Positions 13,901 to 24,335 of a stretch of DNA of 64,000 nt are shown here, piece after piece. The DNA lies in assembly GCA_003993805.1 (NCBI GenBank), contig RSEF01000005.1:20420352-20484351 (forward strand), read 5' to 3'. A program made the position numbers and the translations under genes. The stretch comes from Himantopus leucocephalus (lineage: Eukaryota > Chordata > Aves > Charadriiformes > Recurvirostridae). The notes under the pieces are model-generated. The model was not told where the DNA came from, made no database searches, and was given only the letters and a program-made list of their open reading frames with translations. Position 1 is the first letter of the stretch. Each line of letters starts with the position of its first letter.

Positions 13901-16900
13901 TTCTGAATACGTGAAGCCCTGATCTTAGTAATGAGACAGGCCATTGGTAAAGTCAGCGTAAGTGTATAAGGATTTCCTTGTATGAAGGAAAGACTGCAAT
14001 TTGTTCCTCTTGTATTGTGCTTTATCTTGAAAACGGATTAGATGATAATACCTGTTTCTAGTATCAAATCCCTCTTTTCTCCATGTTCAGGACCACCAGT
14101 TGCAGTGTGATTTTTCCGCTGTGGAATGCCCACAGTGCCAAGGAGCCTTCCAGAAGAACCATCTGAAAGAACACATGACACAAGAGTGTCCGAGGCGTCA
14201 AGTGTGTTGTCCAAACTGTGCCACGTCTATGGCCTATGAAGATAAAGAGGTACGTAGCAAGAGTCTTAGTTTTTCAACCTTCATTCACATGGGTTTGCTT
14301 GTAAATGGAACATCAGTTTAAAAAAAAAAAAAGTTTTGGTCTAGAAGAGCTGTTTGTGCTGCACAGGTGAGAGGCTAGAAACTTGGGACATTAGTCTAGA
14401 ACAGGTGAAAGCTGGGGAGAGGATTGTGCTTAAATACAAACTTCTTGGGAACCCTGTGGTGTGAAAAGACTTGTGTAAAGAACCATTGATTTTTGTCCTT
14501 ACCATCAGAGAGGCCGGTATCTACTGCTAAAATAACACACAAGCAATATTTATATTTACAGTTTTATGTGCCTGGCAGAAAGGATGTGTCGGGAGATGCA
14601 TCTTTTGGGGATATCTGCTAACACACAAGACCAAGATAACTTCTGAATTCTTTTCCTGGCTCTGCACTTTTTTCTTGGGTGATACTGAGGATAGTCCTTT
14701 GCTTTTTGAGCTTCATCTGTATATGGATGTGGTTTATCTCAAGGGTATTAATTTTATGATATCGTATTATGAATTGTCAAACAATTCATATATAGTGTGT
14801 GTATATATATTCATATATATATAGTCCAATAACACAAAAAGCCCGTAATATAGTTCCCCTACAGCTGAATATGAATTTCAGAAACTTCTGGATAAATTCA
14901 GACTCCCTTGGAGCATAAAAGCTTTAGGAAATAAAGTATCTGCAACTTCATGAATCTCTTGTATGAGTCCAGGAAAAAAACAGTAATTGCAGAAAACATA
15001 CTATTCAGGGTAAGGGGATTGTCTTTGTTTCACAGTTGCATACAACTAAATGCAAAATTTGAAATGTAAATAAAAAATTAACATCTTATCAGAGGTGATT
15101 ACCACTCTTTTAAATTGTGTAACTTCATTGATTCTTTCTTTCCCCTCTTTTTCTCTGTTTGATAACGAAGCTTCATGACCAAACCTGTCCACTCGCCAAT
15201 GTATTTTGTGAGTATTGCAACACAGTGCTCATCAGAGAGCAGGTAAGAGACTACATTTCTCTGTGTTTAATCTGGGTCAGATGTTTTGTATTTGCACATT
15301 GCTTCTTTAATCTGAAATTAAATTTGAAGAAACAAGTTTGTCTACTAGCTAATAAATCTGTACCTGTCTCTCTCTGAGAATGCTGGATCCAGTGCAGGTG
15401 TAATACTCTTTTAAATGCTGCTCCAGCTTGCAATTGCAGTCTGGTAAGCCTCTGTAAGATATTTGGCTGCAAATCACATTGTTTAGCTGTACTGATTCTT
15501 GAGAGGGGCCATGATGTGTGTTTTTCATCTTGAATGAAGGTTGAAGAATACCAAGCAGCTGTGAATGGTTACGGCTGACATTAGAAGACAAGGCTTTGTA
15601 ACTGGAAAGCCACTGCTGAAGAGTAGCTATAAATAATTCACTATCAAACTGTAGACGCTGACTGGAATTCTGCTTGTCTGTTACTATTGTAGTAGCCATT
15701 ATTATTCCTTCCATTCAAAAATAACTTACTTCATTGACAGGCAAATGGCAACTTAATTAATTTGCAGCCTATCCCTGTTTGAATGGGATGGCAACTATGT
15801 TAATGACCCGGGTTAAAATAAAAAATTATCTTGTCAAATTGGAGAAACGCTCTGAAAAACAGGATTGAGTTCAGTAACAACAAAGGCAAAAAATCTGTTG
15901 TTAGGTAGAATAATGAACTGCAAAACTAGAAAACATAGAATGCTAAACTAGGTAATGGTTTAGAATTAATGGCTGACCTATATAAAGCTTGTGTTCTGCT
16001 TCTTCATGATATTTAAACATGGCAAACATACCCAGAATTTGTTCTTTGTTCTGTTTGGGGTTTGTAAGGCCTCAGCTGAAGCTGTCCAGCTTTTGAGGTG
16101 GGCTTAATAGGGAGGATCCAGAGCAGTGAGATAATTTGGTCTGGAAAACACGGACCATAAGAAAAATTGAAGTACCTTGAGCTTTTTGAGGAAGGGGATA
16201 ATGAAAGACACAACAAGTATATCCAAGTAGTGCTTCAGAAGGGGAGGAAATGGACTGTGATCTAGCTTGAAGATAGGCTAGAAACAAAAGGCATTCCTCC
16301 TAGCAAGAAAACCTTAATGCTTTCTGATGCCTGCTGTAAGAGCAAAGACAATGAATTGTTCAAGTACATACAAGGAGGATGTAGAATTTTTATCATCAGC
16401 TAACATCTTTGTCTAAAACTTCCATACTTCTTTGCAAAATTACATAGGTATAAACTGATCTGACTTCAGGTCGAAGTCCATCGAGCTGCATCCTTTTAGG
16501 ATGTTATAAAAGAATAGTCGTGATGAAAAAATTAATTTCAAATCTGATTTGTTTTAGATGCCTAACCATTATGACAATGATTGTCCTACTGCCCCAGTGC
16601 CATGTTTTTACAGTGCCTTTGGGTGTCCTGAAAAGGTAAGCCTTTTATCAGAATCATTAGTTGCAGACCTTCTGCATTTTTTTGTTGGTTTTTTTTTTAA
16701 TGTGTTTTCCTATTCTTGTCTCATTCACCAGCCCAAATCTTCACTGATTTGTTGGGGTTTTTTTGTGTTTGAAGTATCTTAATTCTAAAACACTACATGT
16801 TGATACGTTGCCTTTCAAAAGTTCTTTTCAACTTTAAAAAAACTCTGTAAATGATTTGCTTGATGAACTTGCTTTTATTAATCCATGAGTGATGTCTCAG

Positions 16901-18350
16901 CTTTCATGTCAACAAAGTAGCTTCTAGCATTTCTTCCAAAGTTGTGACCAAATACAGTTATGGCTCTTAGAATTCAGTGAAGAAAACCTGATAGTGCTTT
17001 GAATTTGATTAAATTCTAAAATTATTTAATCTGGATACTCTCATTTCTAGTTGTTTAATACCTCTCTGTAAAAATTGATCTCTTCCCCTCATCATTTCCC
17101 CATCAGTTTTCATAGTATTTGGTACTACGGAGCATTTTAGCAAGTCAATGAAGGGAATACAATGCGGATTTAGAACACAGAAAAAATACTAAATGTATGT
17201 TTATCAGTAACATATTTTCACCATGTCACTATTTTGAGTTGAACAATATTTGCCCCCACGCATTTGAACTTCTTTTTTTGTTTGTCAAAATTTGGAGCCT
17301 TCCATTGGTAAAGTGATACTTTGTTACATCACCTGTCCTTGAATCACATTCCAGTTTTTCTGACATAACAGAAGCAACTAGTTGTTTGATTTTCTTCAGT
17401 GCCACATGTAAAATGTGAGTGCAGGTAATTTTTGGTATGTTTCTAATGCCGCATCTCTTAAATTCTAGATGCAAAGGAATGAACTGGCACGACATATGCA
17501 GGAGTTCACTCAGGTTCACATGAGAATGATGGCTCAGAGTTTTCAAAATATCAGTGTTACTGCTACAAATCCTGTGCCCTTCATCAATGGCCTACCCTTT
17601 GAGCCTGCCCTCTTCTCACACGTGTCACATGCCGCATATGATTGTAATCCAGAAGTTGAAAACTTCAAAGAAACTATTCAGCAGTTGGAAGGTCGTCTGG
17701 TCAGACAAGATCACCAAATCAGAGAACTCATTGCTAAAATGGAGACTCAGAACACTCACATGGCAGAACTCAAACGTACTATCCGAAATTTGGAGGTAAA
17801 GATTACTGAAATGGAGGCACAGCAATGTAACGGTATTTATATCTGGAAGATTGAGAACTTCAGTGGACTTCAGAAAGCCCAGGAAGAAGAGAGACCTGTT
17901 GTAATGCACAGTCCTGGCTTCTATACTGGAAAGCCTGGCTACAAGCTCTGTTTGCGCCTGCATATCCAATTACCAAATGCTCAGCGTTGTGCTAATTTTA
18001 TATCTCTGTTTGTCCACACTATGCAAGGAGAATATGACAGCCATCTGCCCTGGCCTTTCCAAGGCACTATACGACTTTCTATTTTGGATCAATCAGAAGG
18101 CCCTGAAAGACAGAATCATGAAGAAGTAATGGAAGCCAAGCCAGAGTTACTAGCCTTCCAGAGACCAACAATTCACCGCAATCCAAAAGGTTTTGGTTAT
18201 GTGACTTTCATGCACCTGCAAACCTTGAAACAAAGAACCTTCGTAAAGGATGATACCCTTCTGGTGCGCTGTGAAGTTCTAACTCGTCTAGATTTAAATA
18301 GCCTCCGCAGAGAAGGATTTCAGGCTCGCAGTACTGATGGAGCTATGTAG
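7642..18350 (+). CDS. TRAF6: TRAF6, TNF receptor-associated factor 6 (E3 ubiquitin ligase), complete CDS in six coding exons
   Basis: The exons join as 7642-7937, 13336-13486, 14091-14249, 15171-15242, 16558-16635 and 17469-18350, giving 1,638 nt and 545 residues. TRAF6 with UBC13/UEV1A builds K63-linked ubiquitin chains that activate TAK1, NF-kB and MAP kinases downstream of IL-1R/TLR-MyD88-IRAK, CD40 and RANK. Domains in order: RING (C70, C73, C85, H87, C90, C93, C105, D108), TRAF-type zinc fingers (about 125-265), coiled coil (about 315-370) and TRAF-C/MATH (about 372-525). K124, the autoubiquitination site in human, is conserved. The peptide-binding residues R415, F494 and Y496 correspond to human R392, F471 and Y473. 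The start is fixed by an in-frame TGA at 7630-7632 and an A at -3. The protein is 23 residues longer than human TRAF6. The extra residues fall between the last zinc finger and the coiled coil. No frame breaks or lost key residues are seen. Confidence 0.97.
7938..13335 (+). other. TRAF6: TRAF6 intron between coding exons 1 and 2 (5.4 kb)
   Basis: The splice sites are GTAAAG and TTGTAG. The 3' end carries a (TTTTC)4 tract at 13,306-13,325 that serves as the polypyrimidine tract. The rest is AT-rich DNA with no recognisable gene or transposon. A small imperfect repeat of the motif 'acagta' occurs near 10,610-10,670. Confidence 0.85.
13306..13325 (+). repeat. TRAF6: (TTTTC)4 tract in a TRAF6 splice acceptor
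   Basis: Four perfect TTTTC units form the polypyrimidine tract ten bases ahead of the acceptor AG at 13,334-13,335. Confidence 0.9.
13336..13486 (+). CDS. TRAF6: TRAF6 coding exon 2 (end of RING, first zinc finger)
   Basis: This exon follows the acceptor at 13,335 and ends at the donor GAG|GTGAGA. It completes the split Arg99 codon and encodes residues 100-149. These include C105 and D108, the last RING metal ligands (Asp replaces the usual Cys, as in all TRAF6), and K124 in NFAKRE. The start of the first TRAF zinc finger (VKCPNKGC) follows. The reading frame closes exactly with both neighbours. Confidence 0.96.
14091..14249 (+). CDS. TRAF6: TRAF6 coding exon 3 (zinc fingers)
   Basis: The acceptor CCATGTTCAG and donor GAG|GTACGT bound a phase 0-0 exon of 53 codons, residues 150-202. 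The repeated C..C-H..C pattern ([18 protein letters not shown]) is typical of TRAF-type zinc fingers, which space the RING from the coiled coil and support E2 recruitment. Confidence 0.95.
14768..14824. repeat. Short hairpin next to a TA/TG-rich microsatellite
   Basis: A perfect 10-bp inverted repeat (TATGAATTGT / ACAATTCATA, 3-base loop) at 14,768-14,790 is followed by TA- and TG-repeat sequence to 14,824. It lies in the TRAF6 intron between coding exons 3 and 4. Confidence 0.7.
15171..15242 (+). CDS. TRAF6: TRAF6 coding exon 4 (zinc finger, 24 codons)
   Basis: This 72-nt exon starts after ATAACGAAG and ends at CAG|GTAAGA. It encodes residues 203-226 with the pattern [14 protein letters not shown], one TRAF zinc-finger unit. 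The exon is too short to be conspicuous on its own. It is supported by matching phase and near identity to the human segment. Confidence 0.95.
16558..16635 (+). CDS. TRAF6: TRAF6 coding exon 5 (zinc finger, 26 codons)
   Basis: The exon lies between GTTTTAG and AAG|GTAAGC. It encodes residues 227-252 with C-P..C..FGC, the last complete zinc-finger unit. Phase is 0 at both ends, so in principle it could be skipped without a frameshift. No evidence for skipping can be read here. Confidence 0.95.
17469..18350 (+). CDS. TRAF6: TRAF6 last coding exon (coiled coil and TRAF-C/MATH domain)
   Basis: This 882-nt exon starts after AATTCTAG and ends with TAG at 18,348-18,350. Residues 253-545 hold the end of the zinc fingers, a linker, a heptad-rich coiled coil ([15 protein letters not shown] onwards) and the complete TRAF-C domain. 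The domain carries the family signatures YIWKI (376-380), [14 protein letters not shown] (400-413) and KGFGYVTF (492-499). The linker at about 280-312 is longer than in human and is where the protein length difference sits. This domain binds P-x-E-x-x-aromatic motifs in CD40, RANK and IRAK proteins. Confidence 0.97.
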   Translation: MQRNELARHMQEFTQVHMRMMAQSFQNISVTATNPVPFINGLPFEPALFSHVSHAAYDCNPEVENFKETIQQLEGRLVRQDHQIRELIAKMETQNTHMAELKRTIRNLEVKITEMEAQQCNGIYIWKIENFSGLQKAQEEERPVVMHSPGFYTGKPGYKLCLRLHIQLPNAQRCANFISLFVHTMQGEYDSHLPWPFQGTIRLSILDQSEGPERQNHEEVMEAKPELLAFQRPTIHRNPKGFGYVTFMHLQTLKQRTFVKDDTLLVRCEVLTRLDLNSLRREGFQARSTDGAM

Positions 18351-18755
18351 CCTATAAGTCTTAAACCAGAAGAATGGAGCCACTAGTCATGTTGTTCTAC
18401 CACAGATTACAAGCATGCTTCATCATCCATATAGGCTGCATTTGTAAAAGATCATAGGTGCCAACATAGTTGATCTTCACCTGAATAGAACTTTGTTGCT
18501 GGTATAGGGTTTTTCTGTATGAGATCATGTCTTCAGATATTTGGTATCGTTCTCTATTAAAGTAGTAAGCTACTTCTGTAGCAAGCTAACTAAATGAAGT
18601 GCTGTTAATCAAAACTTAACTGCCTACAGGAAAATCCTATTGAGGTACCTGCATATCTCAGCTTGGTAAAACTTTAAGTCATGTCAGAAAAGACCTGTAA
18701 ATCTTTTCACCTCAGTGCCTTGGAATAGATACTGTAGTAGGGAAATAGCTAAATT

Positions 18756-18761
18756 AATAAA
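18756..18761 (+). terminator. TRAF6: Proximal polyadenylation signal AATAAA of TRAF6
   Basis: This canonical hexamer lies 406 bases after the stop codon and is followed by a T/G-rich stretch (gggggcgttcgtttgtttttc). It would give a short 3' UTR isoform. Confidence 0.5.
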
Positions 18762-21700
18762 GATGAGGGGGCGTTCGTTTGTTTTTCACGGAGCTTGGAA
18801 AAGTTGAGACAGTTTCTATATTAGCTTATCTAGAATTTTGAATTGGCTATGCTTCTCTTGAAATCTGAAGTCAGGTTAAGACTTTGCTCACATCACCTAG
18901 GGTTGAGGTACGCTTTGACCTTTCCTTCCTGCAGAGTTAGCTTCAGGAAGTTGCATGTCGATGTAGGGTTGATACTAGTATTTCTGAATGACATGTGGTA
19001 GTGTTGCGGAGGAGGCTAAATGACCGAGCTGAATTCACTGAAGAAATATTTGTGGTCTGAAAGTGCTCCCCTAATTTTCTTTATTTTGATAAAACTTTTT
19101 GTAAGTGTGTGCTCTGGGCCCAGAACGTCAGTCACCATCACCAGATTGATGAAAGCATAGCGTTTTAATGAGGTACCTTTGTGCTGGTGGGATCTTCTCC
19201 TAGCACTGGACATTTTTCAGGTTGTGAGCAGATGTATGAACAAAGGTATGTACTAACTAGGTAGGGTGATGCAGGACTTCTTGTACTGTTGTTGAAACCT
19301 GAATTTGTACCAAAGCTTAACTTGTGACCTACGTCTGTGCAAGTGATCTCTTGGCGTTCTGGGTGATGTATGACCTATGTTGTCTCCCATGAATTCTCAG
19401 TGGACAGCTGGCCAGATCAACATCCAGCTGTCATGGGTATTTCCTGTCCCATTAGACAATAGGAGCTGGGCCACCCCCAACACTTGGGAGGGGAAGAAAA
19501 GCCTATTAATTAGACAGTGTGAGGAAAAATCCCAATCCTGTTTGCTCTTAGAAAAAAAATCTGGCCTCCATAGTTACTCGTTAACCCAACACTAGATTCA
19601 CTATGTCAAGAATTCATGAGCGTCCTAATGTTGCATATATTACTGTTTTCTGTACTGATTGTTTGTAGGCCATATAAATGTTTCTTTTGACCAGTCAAAG
19701 CTGAGTAGTTCAAATTCACTGGTGCTAAAAATTTTAACTTATCATGGTGCTGATAAAGTTCTGAATCTTGTCTTTAAAAGGAGGGAAGAAAAAATTTTAT
19801 TCACCCCATAACTTAAGTACACGGTCTGATACCAAAGAAAGAGCTAAGCCATACATAAGCATATGTATATTATTTCTGCAAGCTAGTGAACAACCTAAAG
19901 ACTTGAGATGCTGCAACTTACAAGATACTGAAGAGTATTCTAACTACTTGGCCTCATCAAAGCAGTCCTATGGGGACCATCGGTGGGGAAAGTGCATGTG
20001 CTTAATCTATACAAGGCTAATGAAAGACTGCTATATATACTGTAAGTATATTGATTTGGGAGGATACTCTGCCTGCCTGCATGAGAGTAAAAGTTCCAGG
20101 ACCAACCTACCACTTTGACCATCACATCCGGATGAGTAAAATTTATTTTGCAGATAGAGCTCATTAGTTGAAAAGGGATTGTATTCAATGGAGCATTGTC
20201 ACTACTGAAACGTGAGCTTCCTGGCTAATGGTAAATGCAGTCATTTGTAGACTTATTTAGTGTATTCTGTGTGTTTAGAGGACAGGGGAGCATATGTTAC
20301 TCAAAATAGAAAAAGATCCATGCTTTAAAACTGTTTTTTTAAACCTCTTAAGTAGTTTTTATACTGAATAGCCTCATTGTATTAGCTGAATTTTTTCGGA
20401 GTGTCTTCAATTAGCATTCCTAGTAGTTAAATGATTCTTAACCGAGAACTTTTAATATATGTGGCAATGTCCAGACCCACTATATACAGAAGGCACTGTA
20501 CACTAGTTCTCCAATCATTTTCAAGCTATGTTAGTTATCCATGTTTTTTCAAGATGCTCAAAGACTACCATTCTCCTCTCTTTATTCTGGGTTTTGTTTT
20601 GGCTTTGTTTTTTTGAGGGGGTTGGGGAGGGGTGGGCACAGAAGAGATACTTGTAATTTGAGAGCTTCTTCCTGCCACAGTTCTTTTCTCAACCCTAGTG
20701 GTATTAACAAAAATGTCCTTAGTCTATGTTCTAATAGTTTATACCCAAGAGCCACTAAATGCATTAATACTTTCTTTCCTTTTGAAGCTTTGCATTATGA
20801 GCTGAATTTTTGCTTTGAGCCTTATCTGCTAGATCTGATCTACTTCTGCCTTGGGAGGAAACTCAGTTTGGTGGCAGGTTCAGGAGTTTAAATGATTCAA
20901 GTTAATATTGTACAAGAGCACAAACCAATAGAGAATAGAAAGATACTGCGTGTATAATACTATATTAGCCACAGTAATATGAATGCTTTATTCACTGCTG
21001 CTATTCTACTGGTTTTGTATTGTAATATTACCAAGTAGAACTCTGAGTGATGCCAAATTACTGTAATGCCAGAGTTTTACATGAGAGACTTTCAAAGCTA
21101 ATTTGCTAAGTATCAGTTAAATCTTTCTGTCATGAAAAGTTATGAATGCTTGTAAGTGTTTATTCATCTACTTTTTCCATTTTCTTCTTTCTTCCCCAAC
21201 TTCCAAGCTACTCTTCATTTTAACTGCAGTTTCAGAGCTTTCTCTTACAGATAAGATCATTTTCAGCTAATGGGAGAACTTCCAAGTCTACATTGTTCCC
21301 ATGTCAATGTATAGTCTTCGTTACTATTATTCCAACTTTCCTAAGGTCAGCACGAAGAGATTCAGTNAGGAACTGGAACCCTCTCCCCAATCCTTTTTTT
21401 TTTTTTTTTTTTTTTTTTTAACCCCCTTCCTTCAAATCTGATCTTTTCTTTTGAGAATTTGTTTTACCATGGTGGAATGAGATGTAATTGCTAGAACTAC
21501 TTAAATGGAAGCAGAAAGATATGCAGTGTTGAGAGTTGTCTCTAAATCAAATATGAAGAAATATGGGGATTTAACCAGTTGCCTGTGTAACTTCTTCAGG
21601 AATGGGGTGCTTTAGTTCTGTAACTCTTGATGCTTTGCAGCATTACTGGATCTCAAGGTGGTTTAGAAAGTGGCTTAGCTTCTTTTATCTTCCAAATTTC

Positions 21701-22194
21701 TGTTGTGGTGAATGTGTTTTAAGTCATCCGCTCTTAGTATGTGTATTTGCAAAGCTGCTATGGCACAAATTTTCCAATTCTAATATATTGCAAATGTGTT
21801 TTCTTTTTGCCTCTGAATGTCTTCCCCTGCAGGGCAGGGAAAATTATTTTACTAAAAATGTTGGTATGTAATGTATATGTGGGAGCTCAGATAATGTGAG
21901 ATGTACAGACTTGTTTTTTAAGTGGTCTCATGATATGCCTGGTCATGTTTGCTATCAAGAGATTAAACTTGCTAATGAAATAAAATCAGGGTGGCCTTTC
22001 TGTTCTTAGAGATGCTTTCACATCAAATATATTGACGATGGATGCAAAAGATTATTCTGGGGTCAGTGTTAAAGGTTTGTATTGGTTTGCATTTGAACAG
22101 AATTAAAGTACTCCTGTTCCCTTGGAAGTATTGACAGATTGTTTAATATATTTTGTAATTAATGCATAGCTATATTTCTGACAGGATTTTAAAA

Positions 22195-22200
22195 AATAAA
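22195..22200 (+). terminator. TRAF6: Distal polyadenylation signal AATAAA of TRAF6
   Basis: This canonical hexamer is followed within 30 bases by GU-rich sequence. It is the last such signal on this strand before the retroviral fragment at 22,826, so it is the likely end of the long TRAF6 transcript. Confidence 0.5.
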
Positions 22201-22825
22201 CTAATTAAACTGTGCACTGTATGTTGCATCTTTATTCATATGGGTGGCTACAGGACTTCTGTGGTAGTTTCTCTGTCTTGTGCGTTTGAGTTGACTGGTT
22301 TCTAATGAGAGAGACCATGTATCATAAGGCAAAGAATATATTTCAAGGTAAAAAAATTCTGTCATTTATAAAGGGCAGCGATAGTTTTATTCATTACTAG
22401 AAGACATGGTGTAATTGATGATGAATTAAGTGTTCTCATGATCATCCTGTAATTTAAGATGCAGGTCTGAAAAATACTGCACACTTACCACCTCTCTGGC
22501 CACATCCTGCTTGCTTGTTATATTTGTCACAAAAACAACCGTGGGTTGAAGCTTTGTTGCAAGATACTCGGATCAGAAACCAAAGGGAGTTCCTGTGTCA
22601 ATAAGAAACAAGGGTTTGCTTCATGGCATTCAGCTAATTTACCCCAACCACAGAGGCATTCTGGAGCTGTTTTTTAACAACATCTGCAGGAAGGGAAATC
22701 TTGATCTTGAACTCCTAGCCCTCTAGAGTGTATAATGTTCCAGACCTTCAAATTCTGAGGAAACTTAGTGGTATTTACTCGACATGATATCTAATGCAGT
22801 GCAGTTAATGTCAATTCAATTATGA

Positions 22826-23251
22826 CTTTATCGGGATGAAGGAATCCAGTGGGTTTTCCATAGCCTGTACTACCCCCAAGCGAATGAGATTGTGGAGTGT
22901 ACCAACAGGCTTCTGAAGCGGGCCCTAAAATCCCACAAACCGGGATGGCCACAATGGGTGCCAGATGCAGTAATGAGAGTAAACAGCTGGTGGGGAGTTA
23001 ATGGATTCCCACAACCTACCATGTTCTGTCCTAAGCCTCCATCCGTACTCCCCAGGAAAAGACAGACCAAAGACCCTGCAAACCCACTCCATTATCCAGG
23101 ACAGCCTGTTGTGGTGGAACTACTGACAGTGGGAGTGGTGCCCCCTGACATTGCAAAGCTCACTCAATCTTTATACTTGGGTAGCCAGCGATGCATGTGG
23201 GAAGGATCACCGGATGGATTGCGCTGTCCTTCTAATCATTGTTCATCTTAA
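22826..23251 (+). pseudogene. Retroviral pol fragment: C-terminal integrase
   Basis: The frame is open from 22,826 to the TAA at 23,249-23,251. It contains the end of the integrase catalytic core in the form YYPQANEIVEC-NRLLKRAL. The Glu of IVE is at the position of the third catalytic acidic residue of the D,D-35-E triad. The downstream part has the Trp-rich and Pro-rich pattern of an integrase C-terminal region. The first two catalytic Asp residues would lie upstream and are absent. There is no start codon, and a TGA at 22,823 closes the frame. It is a truncated remnant, not a functional gene. Confidence 0.8.
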
Positions 23252-23364
23252 TATATATATTTTTTGCAGGCTGTGGGACTCATGCTTTTGGTTGTTCAGT
23301 GGGTTATTATTGGCATCACTTATCTAATTCTGTTATGCTTGTGTTTGTAGTTTAGTAGGGAAAG

Positions 23365-24331
23365 ATGGTGTGGAAGAAGTTTGTGTTCTCATGTTGTGTA
23401 TGTATAATCCTGGCTCAGTCTGTCCAGAATTTAAGTATCCCGCCCAATGTAGCATGGGATTTGATAATCGCACAGACCAGGGCATGTGTGTCGACCTACC
23501 AGTTTTGGTGGATCAAGGTTTTAAATTTGCCATTATGACAGCCAATATTTCTAAACTTTTAGATTCAATACAACATATCATGGGGCACAGGCAATTGTTC
23601 TTTCGTGCCTGGGAATTGTCCTTATTCTGGACAGACCAACTGGCATGAGCCAGGTGTATACTTTTTACTGCCTCAAGGTCAGGAAAATGGAACCTATTAG
23701 GAAAAGTCAGCCAATGATGCCTGTTAGAAGTTCAGTCACAGGTGGAACATTGCGCGTGATTGTAATAACATGCGTTCAGGGAACTGAATTTACAAGTCCA
23801 ACAGGTATCAAAAATGGCTTGCCAGAACAAGTTGGTTTTGGGTATGTTGCTGTTAAAAGAACATGGGGTATGTGGAATGTTACATTTGACAGAAGGAGAT
23901 TGTTGTGTCACCATACACAATGCTACCACCGCCATAGAGGAAGCACCAAAGAAGGTGAGAGAGATAGCAACAAGACTGGAGAACTATTTCAAGCAATGCA
24001 GCCGGCAGATTGGCTTGAGGGACTTAGTCCCGGACCGTGGATTGCATCACTGCTAAAATTTCTGGGACTTACGGGGTGGGGAAGATGGCTTATAAATATT
24101 GCTCTTATGATATTGTGTGGATTCTTGTTTTTAATGCTAGGCCTTGCAATAGTTAGATGTATGATCTCTTGCTTTCTTTTTCCTCTGTACCCGTATGCTA
24201 TGTTCAGATCACAAGGGTCGAAGAAAAACTTGGAGTGTTTGAGCCGTGGGTGGTGTAAGAGACGACTTGTAAATTCTCTGAAAGAAACGATGAGAGACAA
24301 AGGGAAGAGGAGGCCCTCGGAGCCTCACTAA
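23365..24331 (+). pseudogene. Retroviral env remnant with stops and frameshifts
   Basis: An ATG at 23,365 opens a frame with a signal-peptide-like start: two Lys, then a hydrophobic Cys/Val/Ile stretch, then AQS. This frame is closed by TGA at 23,536-23,538 and by further in-frame stops. Surface-protein features such as NCS and NIS glycosylation sites and paired Cys follow in the same frame. The transmembrane subunit is seen in two further frames. Around 23,860-23,920 there is a Cys followed nine residues later by CC, then a helical region. From about 24,000 to 24,170 there is a Trp-rich membrane-proximal segment and one long hydrophobic membrane span (INIALMILCGFLFLMLGLAI), with a basic tail ending at TAA, 24,331. 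All three frames are therefore needed to cover env, which shows at least two frameshifts. No working protein is expected. Confidence 0.75.
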
Positions 24332-24335
24332 GGAA

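Larger units (their letters stand above)
18351..22220 (+). other. TRAF6: TRAF6 3' UTR (about 3.9 kb) with alternative polyadenylation signals
   Basis: AATAAA signals occur at 18,756-18,761 (short UTR, about 0.4 kb), 21,979-21,984 and 22,195-22,200. The last is followed by a GU-rich stretch (ctgtgcactgtatgttgc), which makes it the best candidate for the distal end. The long UTR fits mammalian TRAF6 mRNAs, which carry several kilobases of 3' UTR and are targets of miR-146. A T homopolymer at about 21,394-21,420 and a single N at 21,367 mark a weak spot in the assembly. The distal end is inferred; no transcript data are visible. Confidence 0.6.

Noticed and set aside
17625..17969. 114-codon antisense frame in the TRAF6 last exon
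   Set aside because: It is a shadow of the TRAF6 coding strand.
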